Shown: piece after piece, positions 11,301 to 20,900 of the stretch
Numbering within the stretch: the stretch's first letter is position 1
Layout: each line of letters starts with the position of its first letter
Assembly (NCBI GenBank): GCA_963210315.1
Contig: OY723266.1
Coordinates: 1 to 64,000 of the forward strand
DNA: 64,000 nucleotides
Reading direction: 5' to 3'
Source of the DNA: Rhynchopus euleeides
Lineage: Eukaryota; Euglenozoa; Diplonemea; Diplonemida; Diplonemidae
Made by a program: the position numbers and the translations under genes
The notes under the pieces: generated by a model
What the model was told of the DNA's origin: nothing
Databases searched by the model: none
Seen by the model: the letters and a program-made list of their open reading frames with translations, nothing else

Positions 11301-14300
11301 CCTCCGCCTGCTTGCGCTTCGAGTCCGTCAGCGCCATCACCGTGCTGCACACCGCACACGTGCGCAGGCCCGACTGCCGCAGCAGCTGCTGCATCTCCCG
11401 GGGGGAGATACCGTCCTCTTCCACATGCTTGTTCATGTGTTTGGTGAGGGACGAGCGCTGTATCGACGACCCGCCCCTCACCAGCGAGCGGGAGCACGTG
11501 TCGACCGGACACCAGCACTTCGACGTGGCGACCTCGACTAGCTTCCCCGAGATGTCCACCCCGTCGCCTCCCTCGGCCGGCTGCTCTCCCGCGTTCTGCG
11601 CAGTCAGGGTGGTGCGCTTCGCAGCCCGCTTCAGCTCTGCTAGCGCCGTAGCGGACGCAACGACCTTCTCGTAGTGGGTGCTCGCCAGTGCCACCACCCG
11701 CAGCGGATCCCCCTCCTTCCTGCCCGGTCCCCTCGGCGCTTTGGGGCGCGGCTTCGGGACCGCCCCGATGAGGAGCGTGGGCTGCCCCGGCTGCACCACC
11801 AGCACCTGGAAGTCCCCCTCACGCGCCGCGAGGTGCAGGGTGAGGTGGTCCATGTGCCTCTCCGCTCGCACCCCGCATAGGTACTCCGCGTATGCCTCCG
11901 GCGACGTGAAGAAGCCCTTGAGGTTGGGCTGACTCGCAGCCAGCGTTGCGATCGCGTCCCGCTCGCTCTGCACCTCCTCCTGCTCGTACCCTAGCGCCAG
12001 GTACCCACAGTCGTGCTGCGACACGTTGGGGACCCGGGATGCTCCGACCGGCAGGATGGCGTCCACCGCCCGCATGCTCTGCCCCTCGCCCCCACCGCTC
12101 AGCGCGTCCGGTGCCAGCGCTACGCAAGCCGCTCCGTCACCGCTCGCATCCCAGACCAGCCGCCCCTTGCCCATCAGCCTCGTCGCCTGCGCTTCCGACG
12201 CAACCGCACAGGCAACCCCCGTCTCCGACGGCGCCAGCACCACCTTGGGGTACCGGCGGAGAGCCTCCCGCGTCTTGGCCCGGTACGTCGGTGCTGCGTA
12301 CACCACCGGGAGGTCCCCGCCCTGCACCCACACCACCACACACTCGCCCGCGTCTGCCCAGCGCTGCAACGCGCCGTCTGCCACGACCAGGTTGTCCCCT
12401 GGTACACAGCTTCGTACCCCAGCTGCCTGCAGGACCGGGAGGGCCTCCTCCGGTGGCCCGTCTGGCTTCCAGCACTCCGAGGGCACGTGCGCCACTCCCG
12501 GTCCCGGCCCTGGGCAAAGCACCCCGTCCCCCCGGCGGGCGCCCCCGAACACTCGCACCCCCATGAGCGCCGCCCGCCGTACCAGGCGACGCCCTCCTCC
12601 CACCCACCACATCGACACCGCTCGGCTCGGTCGGCGAGCCCGCCATCTGCGTCTGGGCTGGCGGCCCTCCCGAGGGTACGGCTCAAAGAGCCACCAGATG
12701 CTCAGCTGCGCACACGCCATGAGCAGCCACGGACCCGCGGCCCCGCACAGTCCCGTCACCCACCCGCCTGCTGCGCCCGCTGCCACATCCACCCAGGCGA
12801 GGCCCTCCACTCCCCACGCAGGCAACAGCCCCATCGGGTCCGCCACTCCCGCCAGCACCACAAGCATCCACAGCGTCAGGGAGAGGGCCTGCGCCCCACT
12901 CGGCCACCACGCCATGTGAGCGCGGAGGGTCGCCCACCGCGCACCCAGCCACCCCGCACTCAGCAGCACCGCGCCGCTCCCCTGCAGCCCCTCCCAGCCT
13001 CCTGCCTCCGCCTCCACACACGCCCCGCACCAGAGCGTCCACCCGATCCACACCAGCTGCAAGCGGGCGACGCGGAGGCGGCCCTCTGCCATGAGCCCCC
13101 AGGCTGCTCGCCCCGTCACCTGCGCCACCCATGCCACACTGGCTCCCACGTCGCCGCAGAGCAGCGCCACCCCCGCCACCATTGGCCCCACGATGCCGCT
13201 CCGCTGCGCCGCCCACCATAACACCCGGAGTAGTCTGGCCCGGCCGTGAATGCCCCACCCTGCCCCACAGGTGCCGTCGTCGCCGCTGCCGCAGTCCCAC
13301 GAGCACTTTATGTTGGGGTCCTTGCAGGTCCGACCGTCACCCCACGGCTTTGCCACGGCCTCATCGCGCGTGCATGTTGTCTTCACCCCAGTCACTGTCA
13401 CTGTGTTGTTGACCGCGCAGGTGCAAGTGGAGCCCTTGAGGTCGGAGAGGGTCGGCTTGGGGTCCGCACACGTCTGTCTGCCACCACACCTCCCCCCTGG
13501 CCCGCCGAAGTTCCTCAGGCCCGACCCCGCAATGCTGTAAACCTCCCCGCTGCTACGCTCCAGCACTGTGGCGCTCCGCAACCCTTTCAAGTCCCTCACA
13601 CGTACTTTGCCTTTGTCGTCCCCAGTCGCCAGACGCCCACCGTGCGTCCTCGCTGCCCTGTACACGCTGCAGTCCAACATGCACCCCACCTCCTTCGTTG
13701 ATGTCAGCTGCCTGCAGATAGTGTCGTCAGAATAGCCCGTTGCCCACCGCGTCCCGCCGACAGGGAATGCAGTAGAAAAATTCCCGTTGCTGTGTGCCAG
13801 GCCCGCAGCAGTGATGGCGCCACATGTAGTGAGGTGCCCGTTGTCGTAGTGACCCGCAGCACGCGGCGTCTCACACCCCGTCCGTGCGATGCGGTATGTA
13901 TTGTTGCGATGCATCGATGAGAAGACTGCTGGTGTCCTGACCCTGAGCCGGCGTGGGGCTAGCTGGACAGCGCTCCCGTTCGCGAGACCCGTGTCGGCCA
14001 CGCTGGCTTCGTTGCTGTTGTTGTCCCCACCGACCCTCCCTGCCACCACCCGGTCACCACCCCAACGGGGGGGGGGCACCCTCCCTGCCACCACCCATTC
14101 GCCACCCAAAGGGGGGGTGGCCCAGCTCCCGTTCCACCTCCCACCCAATCCACCCATGGGGCCCCCAAGGGGGGAGGGGAGAGACACAGGCAGCGGTACC
14201 GTTGGCCTGGTCCCTCGGGGGACCTGGCCCAGCCAACTCGCGGGGACCGGGGGCGACCCGGGCTGCCACCCCTTCCGCTGCTGTCGGTGGGCTGGGGCAC

Positions 14301-14652
14301 GGCCCGGCGGCCTCACCGTTAGCGGAACCGCCGCTTGCAGCATGTTGGGGGGACGTGGTGGGCGTGCCGCAACCACTACTTTCCCGCGAGAGGTGCGCAC
14401 TGCCGGCGGGTGAGGCCGACGCGCTCCCCTGCCTTGCAGGCAGGGTGTCAGCAGAGGCCTCGCACGAGGCCCCTGCTCCTCTCGCCTGGCGCGCCCCTCG
14501 TCAGGGGCGGCCAGCCCGCGCTCTCCTGCGACCGGGGGCGACCCGGGCTGCTTCTGCTCCAGCGGTGCTGTCGTCAGCACCGCGAGCGCCACCACCGCCA
14601 GCGTCGCCCCCATCTGGGCCTGCCATCGCCTGGGCGGCTCTCGCCCTTCCAT
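5305..14652 (-). CDS. LINE-A polyprotein: OTU, zinc fingers, RT, RLE, OTU-like, OTU (3,115 aa)
   Basis: Domains in order, with approximate residues. A hydrophobic signal-like segment (14-30) and Pro-rich linkers. A captured host EGF-like stretch (385-448). A hydrophobic stretch with several possible helices (471-655). OTU cysteine protease (875-1000; HDCGYLALG, then STHYEKV). Two zinc fingers (1045-1120). Reverse transcriptase (1338-1720; ILKIDYTNAFNAVDR, GVQQGDPLGPLLFSL, FLDDG). A CCHC knuckle and restriction-like endonuclease (1875-2018; CGCCG, DPHGEH, RRPGDV, IDVAVV). A degenerate OTU-like fold lacking Cys and His motifs (2175-2318). A RING-like zinc finger (2333-2378). An intact OTU (2511-2645; GDCLFDAVV, VGHFVPV). 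A fourth zinc finger (2678-2718). A Ser/Thr repeat, an alanine run and a C-terminal Arg-Gly tail. The RT and RLE carry out target-primed reverse transcription. OTU domains usually cleave ubiquitin chains or the polyprotein itself. The start was chosen because LINE-B has a matching MEARD start. Confidence 0.88.
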   Translation of the reverse strand: MEGREPPRRWQAQMGATLAVVALAVLTTAPLEQKQPGSPPVAGERGLAAPDEGRARREEQGPRARPLLTPCLQGRGARRPHPPAVRTSRGKVVVAARPPRPPNMLQAAVPLTVRPPGRAPAHRQQRKGWQPGSPPVPASWLGQVPRGTRPTVPLPVSLPSPLGGPMGGLGGRWNGSWATPPLGGEWVVAGRVPPPRWGGDRVVAGRVGGDNNSNEASVADTGLANGSAVQLAPRRLRVRTPAVFSSMHRNNTYRIARTGCETPRAAGHYDNGHLTTCGAITAAGLAHSNGNFSTAFPVGGTRWATGYSDDTICRQLTSTKEVGCMLDCSVYRAARTHGGRLATGDDKGKVRVRDLKGLRSATVLERSSGEVYSIAGSGLRNFGGPGGRCGGRQTCADPKPTLSDLKGSTCTCAVNNTVTVTGVKTTCTRDEAVAKPWGDGRTCKDPNIKCSWDCGSGDDGTCGAGWGIHGRARLLRVLWWAAQRSGIVGPMVAGVALLCGDVGASVAWVAQVTGRAAWGLMAEGRLRVARLQLVWIGWTLWCGACVEAEAGGWEGLQGSGAVLLSAGWLGARWATLRAHMAWWPSGAQALSLTLWMLVVLAGVADPMGLLPAWGVEGLAWVDVAAGAAGGWVTGLCGAAGPWLLMACAQLSIWWLFEPYPREGRQPRRRWRARRPSRAVSMWWVGGGRRLVRRAALMGVRVFGGARRGDGVLCPGPGPGVAHVPSECWKPDGPPEEALPVLQAAGVRSCVPGDNLVVADGALQRWADAGECVVVWVQGGDLPVVYAAPTYRAKTREALRRYPKVVLAPSETGVACAVASEAQATRLMGKGRLVWDASGDGAACVALAPDALSGGGEGQSMRAVDAILPVGASRVPNVSQHDCGYLALGYEQEEVQSERDAIATLAASQPNLKGFFTSPEAYAEYLCGVRAERHMDHLTLHLAAREGDFQVLVVQPGQPTLLIGAVPKPRPKAPRGPGRKEGDPLRVVALASTHYEKVVASATALAELKRAAKRTTLTAQNAGEQPAEGGDGVDISGKLVEVATSKCWCPVDTCSRSLVRGGSSIQRSSLTKHMNKHVEEDGISPREMQQLLRQSGLRTCAVCSTVMALTDSKRKQAEVCRACEPKVQAEELGEPSAAQGRYEGLPEWGRIAESGVRTWEAVPRELQGEWAACFRDACREAAATQTDAAYRVLAMVPQLALRKERMGKARKAQTLRQRRLLIGRLRQGEHAQVWAAEAGKRKPGGEPARPPAGQGDPTEEHRRWQGRVQKLTAQGRTSAAVKALTPDAVAPQSDETLQQLQKKHPTGKPAQCGKVDPALCEAFTPLEVLKAVNGFPTGSAGGSLGLRPDHLKAAVAHPTARALPALTHLVNGLARGAAPDTTRAWLAGASLTALRKGDTDVRPIACGESIRRLVAKLIAARHRDEAKTILLRGKQVGVGVRQGAEAATAVVANFAARSKGQDACILKIDYTNAFNAVDRTAFLKQVEEKFPGMLPWVAWCYTQPTNLQFGDKRLQSACGVQQGDPLGPLLFSLAIAPIAEEVAQLPGVQGTVWFLDDGVVMGSGYAVSRAYEHIVRRSRDMGLTVREDKCELVDIAGHSLATWEGWGLKVKEKPKGSPLEGIRWIRESNFELLGAPIGDAAWCEEYMQARVKVFVRSLDALDKLSDSQTAFVLLRECLGFARMVFFMRAIGATGATKYLDRYDARVQRSLARLLGYEDECLPQEAVLQASLPVRVGGLGVRKAADHWHAAALASSAGTAGLCRRLDRNFVWDAEGWRRTALSYNEMVAEGWQVDPDAPPVRAPEQRTLSLGILEAGYNALMEGADAATRARLNSQLLRGCGAWLTGSPGRWEAMPAQAFQAVLRLRMGLPLFGSLERCGCCGRDGVLDPHGEHAALCEKGGGAVLRHEAVADALLGMARKVGLGAERETAGLLQDRRRPGDVTLRQGFMDGRVTAIDVAVVNPLAPSYVQLAARTVGGAAARRQADKVRKYRDDEAVRGGRLAFEPFVIELFGGWGQRAASIMNRLVAIGASRLGVGRVGLAQQAARSMGWAFQKAVGLSLLACGELCSQAGGTRRQVCLEATPVIDPATYVQFGDLMPGVVMEEVPPDDTGGEDEDGSEGEFGPDPEPPAEERAFDVKVAQWRKRCDPRGEKTAAQCLQEGCAASLPAWYQLRQLGGTMPTGQAVDGVEAVIRGGDAPCSLEQARRQAVGLVLNAPELRPEVADPAEWSCRMRAPTRLPDGSVPQEAWADMAVLRALAVVLRVEILVLRDYGEPVVCRPRPEAQVRTRFALCADGRGFVRVDVEVDTSQLPAGPEAAVAEPMERVFAGQAGAICHICREKVGPQSLHLRCRKCMQAACMACGGEDLPCACPRGRLRLVQASGRPRGWAAVVKEEVCEEAGEPGAAPKKRRAGGAGATAAPSPAASPDGCTPPPSGAPPVTPAGAVRGTAAEQREREADRWQRVQELSATEPVAAFIAQWQSAAPADVSQCLEVEDLVGSLQGQVRWRAEYTVGDCLFDAVVGQLPASLIVTAAEARRRAVEAVVSHAGLRALVEGAPEAWARLMGRSGAGPGLQSWADELVLGGLARALCINILAFRKQGQGVRVWRAARRAAGMAAVAFVGESGQADGTAVGHFVPVILPEPLQQWALEVDACPVGQDIRVRGCEAARLMSLQVGWQTSCGACTTPVSVRGCWGCSECGVAVCLTCRDKSPATYRWCGEAHLDNPSSSTSHPLPSPHNTHPPTASQTTSSQPTTSHPTSQTTSSQPTTSHPTSQTTSSQPTTSHPTSSHSTSSQPTPSQPTPSRHSPALPHSSPSPSAAPVGGTPSSAAAAAAAAAATPLGEGSNNGPTAIPRQAAAAATAAAAAAASTMELPRGADGGIAFDDELSEGVDGMSDEGTVTSTGGTQNTNTATQVSVILISAARAGMGKWAGSRSDGPAEVDGRMVFPSAAKAAAEGAKEAAWVPRTAEGWFELFGQHGRSELEVETAHAVYKQWVADRRSVDADFNSRREGASAARVEEFFACKRVNSRVDKRRTRERHPEEAARPRGGRGGGGVADPRDRRGDGQGGGRQGRDRWAAGRGGGRGGGDRRDRGGGQERQAAVIGVGGQGPRRRR
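6244..6430 (-). repeat. In-frame 42-bp tandem repeat within LINE-A ORF
   Basis: A 42-base unit recurs 2-3 times (for example 6333-6374 and 6375-6416) with partial copies on each side. It encodes a 14-residue Ser/Thr/Gln/Pro linker (SQTTSSQPTTSHPT). The length is a multiple of three, so variation in copy number would keep the frame. An alanine run follows in the protein (near 6140-6165). Confidence 0.85.
13310..13500 (-). other. Host EGF-like gene segment captured inside LINE-A ORF
   Basis: The plus-strand text from ATGTTGGGGTCCTTGCA to GTCTGTCTGCCACCACAC follows the EGF-repeat gene at about 58070-58255 block by block (ATGTTGGGGTCCTTGCA, GACCGTCACCCCACGG, GTCGGCTTGGGGTC), by eye around four bases in five. 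In translation it gives QTCADPKPTLSDLKG and GDGRTCKDPNIK, matching QTCVDPKPTKGDLKD and GDGQACKDPNMK of the host protein. It keeps the LINE reading frame. LINE-B has no equivalent. The adjoining ORF part (about 13520-13960) includes a WD40-like stretch (LATGDDKGKVRVRDLKG), perhaps also captured. Confidence 0.8.
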
Positions 14653-14970
14653 CGCTCGTGCTCGTGGGGTTGGGGGTTGGGGGAGTGGAGGGGGATGGAT
14701 GGTGGGGAACAGAGCCCAAGGGACAAGTGGCCCAAGGGGGAGTGGGTTGTTGGTTGCAGTAAAATGAATCTAAGGCCCAACCAGCCCTCCCGGCTCTGCC
14801 CGCCCACAAGGTCAAGAAGATTGGAAAGGGGAAAAGGGTGAGGGAAGGGGTGGAATGGGGGATGCCCAAGGGAGGGGGGGGGGGGGGGGGCCCAACCAAA
14901 CCCAACCGACCAGGGAGCACGAGTGTGTATACCAATGAAGTACAGAAACTGTAGCTTAAGAAATCGTTGG
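14653..14970 (-). promoter_or_regulatory. LINE-A 5' leader, conserved with LINE-B
   Basis: This leader and 43450-43776 share an ordered set of blocks: GAACAGAGCCCAAGGGACAAG near the ORF, GGCCCAACCAGCCCTCCCG, GTGTGTATACCAATGAAG, and ACAGAAACTGTAGCTTAAG at the very 5' end. Non-LTR elements usually carry an internal promoter here. That is inference, since no core motif is identified. A G run lies at about 14874-14890. Confidence 0.55.
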
Positions 14971-14978
14971 TAACGCTG

Positions 14979-17900
14979 TCTGCATGCAGGCAAGCTCAAG
15001 GACCTTCCAGCTCTGCCTGCAGGCAGCTCAAGGACTTTCCAGATCTGCATGTAGGCATAGGCAAGCTCAAGGACTTTCCAGATCTGCATGCAGGCAAGCT
15101 CAAGGACTTTCCAGATCTGCATGCAGGCAGCTCAAGGACTTTCCAGATCTGCATGCAGGCAGTTCCAGGACTTCCCAGATCTGCATGCAGGCAGTTCAAG
15201 GACTTTCCAGATTTGCAAGCAGGCAGCTCAAGGACTTTCCAGATCTGCATGCAGACAGCTCAAGGACTTTCCAGATCTGCATGCAGGCAGTTCCAGGACT
15301 TTCCAGCTCTGCCTGCAGGCAGCTCAAGGACTTTCCAGATCTGCATGTAGGCATAGGTAAGCTCAAGGACTTTCCAGATCTGCATGCAGGCAAGCTCAAG
15401 GACTTTCCAGATCTGCATGCAGGCAAGCTCAAGGACCTTCCAGCTCTGCCTGCAGGCAGCTCAAGGACTTTCCAGATCTGCATGTAGGCATAGGCAAGCT
15501 CAAGGACTTTCCAGATCTGCATGCAGGCAAGCTCAAGGACTTTCCAGATCTGCATGCAGGCAAGCTCAAGGACCTTCCAGCTCTGCCTGCAGGCAGCTCA
15601 AGGACTTTCCAGATCTGCATGCAGGCAGCCCAAGGACTTACCAGATCTGCATGCAGGCAAGCTCAAGGACTTTCCAGATCTGCATGCAGGCAGTTCCAGG
15701 ACTTTCCAGATCTGCATGCAGGCAAGCTCAAGGACTTTCCAGATCTGCATGCAGGCAAGCTCAAGGACTTTCCAGATCTGCATGCAGGCAAGCTCAAGGA
15801 CCTTCCAGCTCTGCCTGCAGGCAGCTCAAGGACTTTCCAGATCTGCATGTAGGCATAGGCAAGCTCAAGGACTTTCCAGATCTGCATGCAGGCAAGCTCA
15901 AGGACTTTCCAGATCTGCATGCAGGCAGCTCAAGGACTTTCCAGATCTGCATGCAGGCAGTTCCAGGACTTCCCAGATCTGCATGCAGGCAGTTCAAGGA
16001 CTTTCCAGATTTGCAAGCAGGCAGCTCAAGGACTTTCCAGATCTGCATGCAGACAGCTCAAGGACTTTCCAGATCTGCATGCAGGCAGTTCCAGGACTTT
16101 CCAGCTCTGCCTGCAGGCAGCTCAAGGACTTTCCAGATCTGCATGTAGGCATAGGCAAGCTCAAGGACTTTCCAGATCTGCATGCAGGCAAGCTCAAGGA
16201 CTTTCCAGATCTGCATGCAGGCAAGCTCAAGGACCTTCCAGCTCTGCCTGCAGGCAGCTCAAGGACTTTCCAGATCTGCATGTAGGCATAGGCAAGCTCA
16301 AGGACTTTCCAGATCTGCATGCAGGCAAGCTCAAGGACTTTCCAGATGTGCATGCAGGCAAGCTCAAGGACCTTCCAGCTCTGCCTGCAGGCAGCTCAAG
16401 GACTTTCCAGATCTGCATGCAGGCAGCCCAAGGACTTACCAGATCTGCATGCAGGCAAGCTCAAGGACTTTCCAGATCTGCATGCAGGCAGTTCCAGGAC
16501 TTTCCAGATCTGCATGCTGGCAAGCTCAAGGACTTTCCAGATCTGCATGCAGGCAGTTCAAGGACTTTCCAGATCTGCATGCAGGCAGTTCCAGGACTTT
16601 CCAGCTCTGCCTGCAGGCAGCTCAAAGACTTTCCAGATCTGCCTGCAGGCAGCTCAAGGACTTTCCAGATCTGCATGCAGGCAGTTCAAGGACTTTCCAG
16701 ATTTGCAAGCAGGCAGCTCAAGGACTTTCCAGATCTGCATGCAGGCAAGCTCAAGGACTTTCCAGATCTGCATGCAGGCAGTTCAAGGACTTTCCAGATC
16801 TGCATGCAGGCAGTTCAAGGACTTTCCAGATTTGCAAGCAGGCAGCTCAAGGACTTTCCAGATCTGCATGCAGGCAGTTCCAGGACGTTCCAGATCTGCA
16901 TGCAGGCAAGCTCAAGGACTTTCCAGATCTGCATGCAGGCAGCTCAAGGACTTTCCAGATCTGCATGCAGGCAAGCTCAAGGACTTTCCAGATCTGCATG
17001 CAGGCAGTTCCAGGACTTCCCAGATCTGCATGCAGGCAGTTCAAGGACTTTCCAGATTTGCAAGCAGGCAGCTCAAGGACTTTCCAGATCTGCATGTAGG
17101 CATAGGCAAGCTCAAGGACTTTCCAGATCTGCCTGCAGGCAGCTCAAGGACTTTCCAGATCTGCATGCAGGCAAGCTTAAGGACTTTCCAGATCTGCCTG
17201 CAGGCAGCTCAAGGACTTTCCAGATCTGCATGCAGGCAGCTCAAGGACTTTCCAGATCTGCATGCAGGCAGTTCCAGGACTTTCCAGATCTGCATGCAGG
17301 CAAGCTCAAGGACTTTCCAGATCTGCCTGCAGGCAGCTCAAGGACTTTCCAGATCTGCATGCAGGCAAGCTCAAGGACTTTCCAGATCTGCATGCAGGCA
17401 AGCTCAAGGACTTTCCAGATCTGCCTGCAGGCAGCTCAAGGACTTTCCAGATCTGCATGCAGGCAAGCTTAAGGACTTTCCAGATCTGCATGCAGGCAGT
17501 TCCAGGACTTTCCAGCTCTGCCTGCAGGCAGCTCAAGGACTTTCCAGATCTGCCTGCAGGCAGCTCAAGGACTTTCCAGATCTGCATGCAGGCAGTTCAA
17601 GGACTTTCCAGATTTGCAAGCAGGCAGCTCAAGGACTTTCCAGATCTGTATGCAGGCAGTTCAAGGACTTTCCAGATCTGCATGCAGGCAGTTCCAGGAC
17701 TTTCCAGATCTGCATGCAGGCACCTAAAGGACTTTCCAGATCTGCCTGCAGGCAGCTCAAGGACCTTCCAGATCTGCATGCAGGCAAGCTCAAGGACTTT
17801 CCAGATCTGCATGCAGGCAAGCTCAAGGACTTTCCAGATCTGCATGCAGGCAGTTCCAGGACTTTCCAGCTCTGCCTGCAGGCAGCTCAAGGACTTTCCA

Positions 17901-20900
17901 GATCTGCCTGCAGGCAGCTCAAGGACCTTCCAGCTCTGCCTGCAGGCAGCTCAAGGACTTTCCAGATCTGCATGTAGGCATAGGCAAGCTCAAGGACTTT
18001 CCAGATCTGCATGCAGGCAAGCTCAAGGACTTTCCAGATCTGCATGCAGGCAAGCTCAAGGACCTTCCAGCTCTGCCTGCAGGCAGCTCAAGGACTTTCC
18101 AGATCTGCATGCAGGCAAGCTCAAGGACTTTCCAGATCTGCATGCAGGCAGTTCCAGGACTTTCCAGATCTGCATGCAGGCAAGCTCAAGGACTTTCCAG
18201 ATCTGCATGCAGGCAGTTCCAGGACTTTCCAGATCTGCATGCAGGCAAGCTCAAGGACCTTCCAGATCTGCCTGCAGGCAGCCCAAGGACTTACCAGATC
18301 TGCATGCAGGCAAGCTCAAGGACTTTCCAGATCTGCACGCAGGCAGTTCCAGGACTTTCCAGATCTGCATGCTGGCAAGCTCAAGGACTTTCCAGATCTG
18401 CATGCAGGCAGTTCCAGGACTTTCCAGATCTGCATGCAGGCAAGCTCAAGGACTTTCCAGATCTGCATGCAGGCAGTTCCAGGACTTTCCAGATCTGCCT
18501 GCAGGCAGCTCAAGGACTTTCCAGATCTGCATGCAGGCAAGCTCAAGGACTTTCCAGATCTGCATGCAGGCAAGCTCAAGGACTTTCCAGATCTGCATGC
18601 AGGCAAGCTCAAGGACTTTCCAGATCTGCATGCAGGCAGTTCCAGGACTTTCCAGATCTGCATGCAGACAGTTCAAGGACTTTCCAGATTTGCAAGCAGG
18701 CAGCTCAAGGACCTTCCAGATCTGCATGCAGGCAAGCTCAAGGACTTTCCAGATCTGCATGCAGGCAGTTCAAGGACTTTCCAGATCTGCATGCAGGCAG
18801 TTCAAGGACTTTCCAGATTTGCAAGCAGGCAGCTCAAGGACTTTCCAGATCTGCATGCAGGCAGTTCCAGGACGTTCCAGATCTGCATGCAGGCAAGCTC
18901 AAGGACTTTCCAGATCTGCATGCAGGCAGCTCAAGGACTTTCCAGATCTGCATGCAGGCAAGCTCAAGGACTTTCCAGATCTGCATGCAGGCAGTTCCAG
19001 GACTTCCCAGATCTGCATGCAGGCAGTTCAAGGACTTTCCAGATTTGCAAGCAGGCAGCTCAAGGACTTTCCAGATCTGCATGTAGGCATAGGCAAGCTC
19101 AAGGACTTTCCAGATCTGCCTGCAGGCAGCTCAAGGACTTTCCAGATCTGCATGCAGGCAAGCTTAAGGACTTTCCAGATCTGCCTGCAGGCAGCTCAAG
19201 GACTTTCCAGATCTGCATGCAGGCAGCTCAAGGACTTTCCAGATCTGCATGCAGGCAGTTCCAGGACTTTCCAGATCTGCATGCAGGCAAGCTCAAGGAC
19301 TTTCCAGATCTGCCTGCAGGCAGCTCAAGGACTTTCCAGATCTGCATGCAGGCAAGCTCAAGGACTTTCCAGATCTGCATGCAGGCAAGCTCAAGGACTT
19401 TCCAGATCTGCCTGCAGGCAGCTCAAGGACTTTCCAGATCTGCATGCAGGCAAGCTTAAGGACTTTCCAGATCTGCATGCAGGCAGTTCCAGGACTTTCC
19501 AGCTCTGCCTGCAGGCAGCTCAAGGACCTTCCAGATCTGCCTGCAGGCAGCTCAAGGACTTTCCAGATCTGCATGCAGGCAGTTCAAGGACTTTCCAGAT
19601 TTGCAAGCAGGCAGCTCAAGGACTTTCCAGATCTGTATGCAGGCAGTTCAAGGACTTTCCAGATCTGCATGCAGGCAGTTCCAGGACTTTCCAGATCTGC
19701 ATGCAGGCACCTAAAGGACTTTCCAGATCTGCCTGCAGGCAGCTCAAGGACCTTCCAGATCTGCATGCAGGCAAGCTCAAGGACTTTCCAGATCTGCATG
19801 CAGGCAAGCTCAAGGACTTTCCAGATCTGCATGCAGGCAGTTCCAGGACTTTCCAGCTCTGCCTGCAGGCAGCTCAAGGACTTTCCAGATCTGCCTGCAG
19901 GCAGCTCAAGGACCTTCCAGCTCTGCCTGCAGGCAGCTCAAGGACTTTCCAGATCTGCATGTAGGCATAGGCAAGCTCAAGGACTTTCCAGATCTGCATG
20001 CAGGCAAGCTCAAGGACTTTCCAGATCTGCATGCAGGCAAGCTCAAGGACCTTCCAGCTCTGCCTGCAGGCAGCTCAAGGACTTTCCAGATCTGCATGCA
20101 GGCAAGCTCAAGGACTTTCCAGATCTGCATGCAGGCAGTTCCAGGACTTTCCAGATCTGCATGCAGGCAAGCTCAAGGACTTTCCAGATCTGCATGCAGG
20201 CAGTTCCAGGACTTTCCAGATCTGCATGCAGGCAAGCTCAATGACCTTCCAGATCTGCCTGCAGGCAGCCCAAGGACTTACCAGATCTGCATGCAGGCAA
20301 GCTCAAGGACTTTCCAGATCTGCACGCAGGCAGTTCCAGGACTTTCCAGATCTGCATGCTGGCAAGCTCAAGGACTTTCCAGATCTGCATGCAGGCAGTT
20401 CCAGGACTTTCCAGATCTGCATGCAGGCAAGCTCAAGGACTTTCCAGATCTGCATGCAGGCAGTTCCAGGACTTTCCAGATCTGCCTGCAGGCAGCTCAA
20501 GGACTTTCCAGATCTGCATGCAGGCAAGCTCAAGGACTTTCCAGATCTGCATGCAGGCAAGCTCAAGGACTTTCCAGATCTGCATGCAGGCAAGCTCAAG
20601 GACTTTCCAGATCTGCATGCAGGCAGTTCCAGGACTTTCCAGATCTGCATGCAGGCAGCTCAAGGACGTTCCAGATCTGCATCCAGGCAAGCTCAAGGAC
20701 TTTCCAGATCTGCATGCAGGCAGTTCCAGGACTTTCCAGCTCTGCCTGCAGGCAGCTCAAGGACTTTCCAGATCTGCCTGCAGGCAGCTCAAGGACTTTC
20801 CAGATCTGCATGTCGGCATAGGCAAGCTCAAGGACTTTCCAGATCTGCAGGCAGGCAAGCTCAAGGACTTTCCAGATCTGCATGCAGGCAGTTCCAGGAC

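Larger units (their letters stand above)
4513..14970 (-). mobile_element. LINE-A: full-length non-LTR retrotransposon with restriction-like endonuclease (minus strand)
   Basis: The element runs from a 5' end at 14970 to a poly(A) tail read as T9 at 4513-4521. It comprises a 318-bp 5' leader (14653-14970), one ORF (5305-14652) and a 3' UTR of about 780 bp. The leader matches LINE-B up to GAAATCGTTGG. The left flank is the ankyrin gene. The right flank is TAACGCTG and then the minisatellite from its TCTGCATGCAGG position. No matching target-site duplication is visible, although LINE-B and the truncated copy have one. The ORF has no stop over more than 9 kb, and a truncated copy at 33553 is nearly identical, so the family was active recently. 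The endonuclease type places it among RLE LINEs (R2/NeSL/Dualen-like). The exact clade needs a tree. Confidence 0.9.

Noticed and set aside
5688-14841. Numerous plus-strand open frames across LINE-A and LINE-B
   Set aside because: High GC removes stops on the antisense strand. None shows a domain, while the minus-strand frames contain OTU, RT and RLE motifs.
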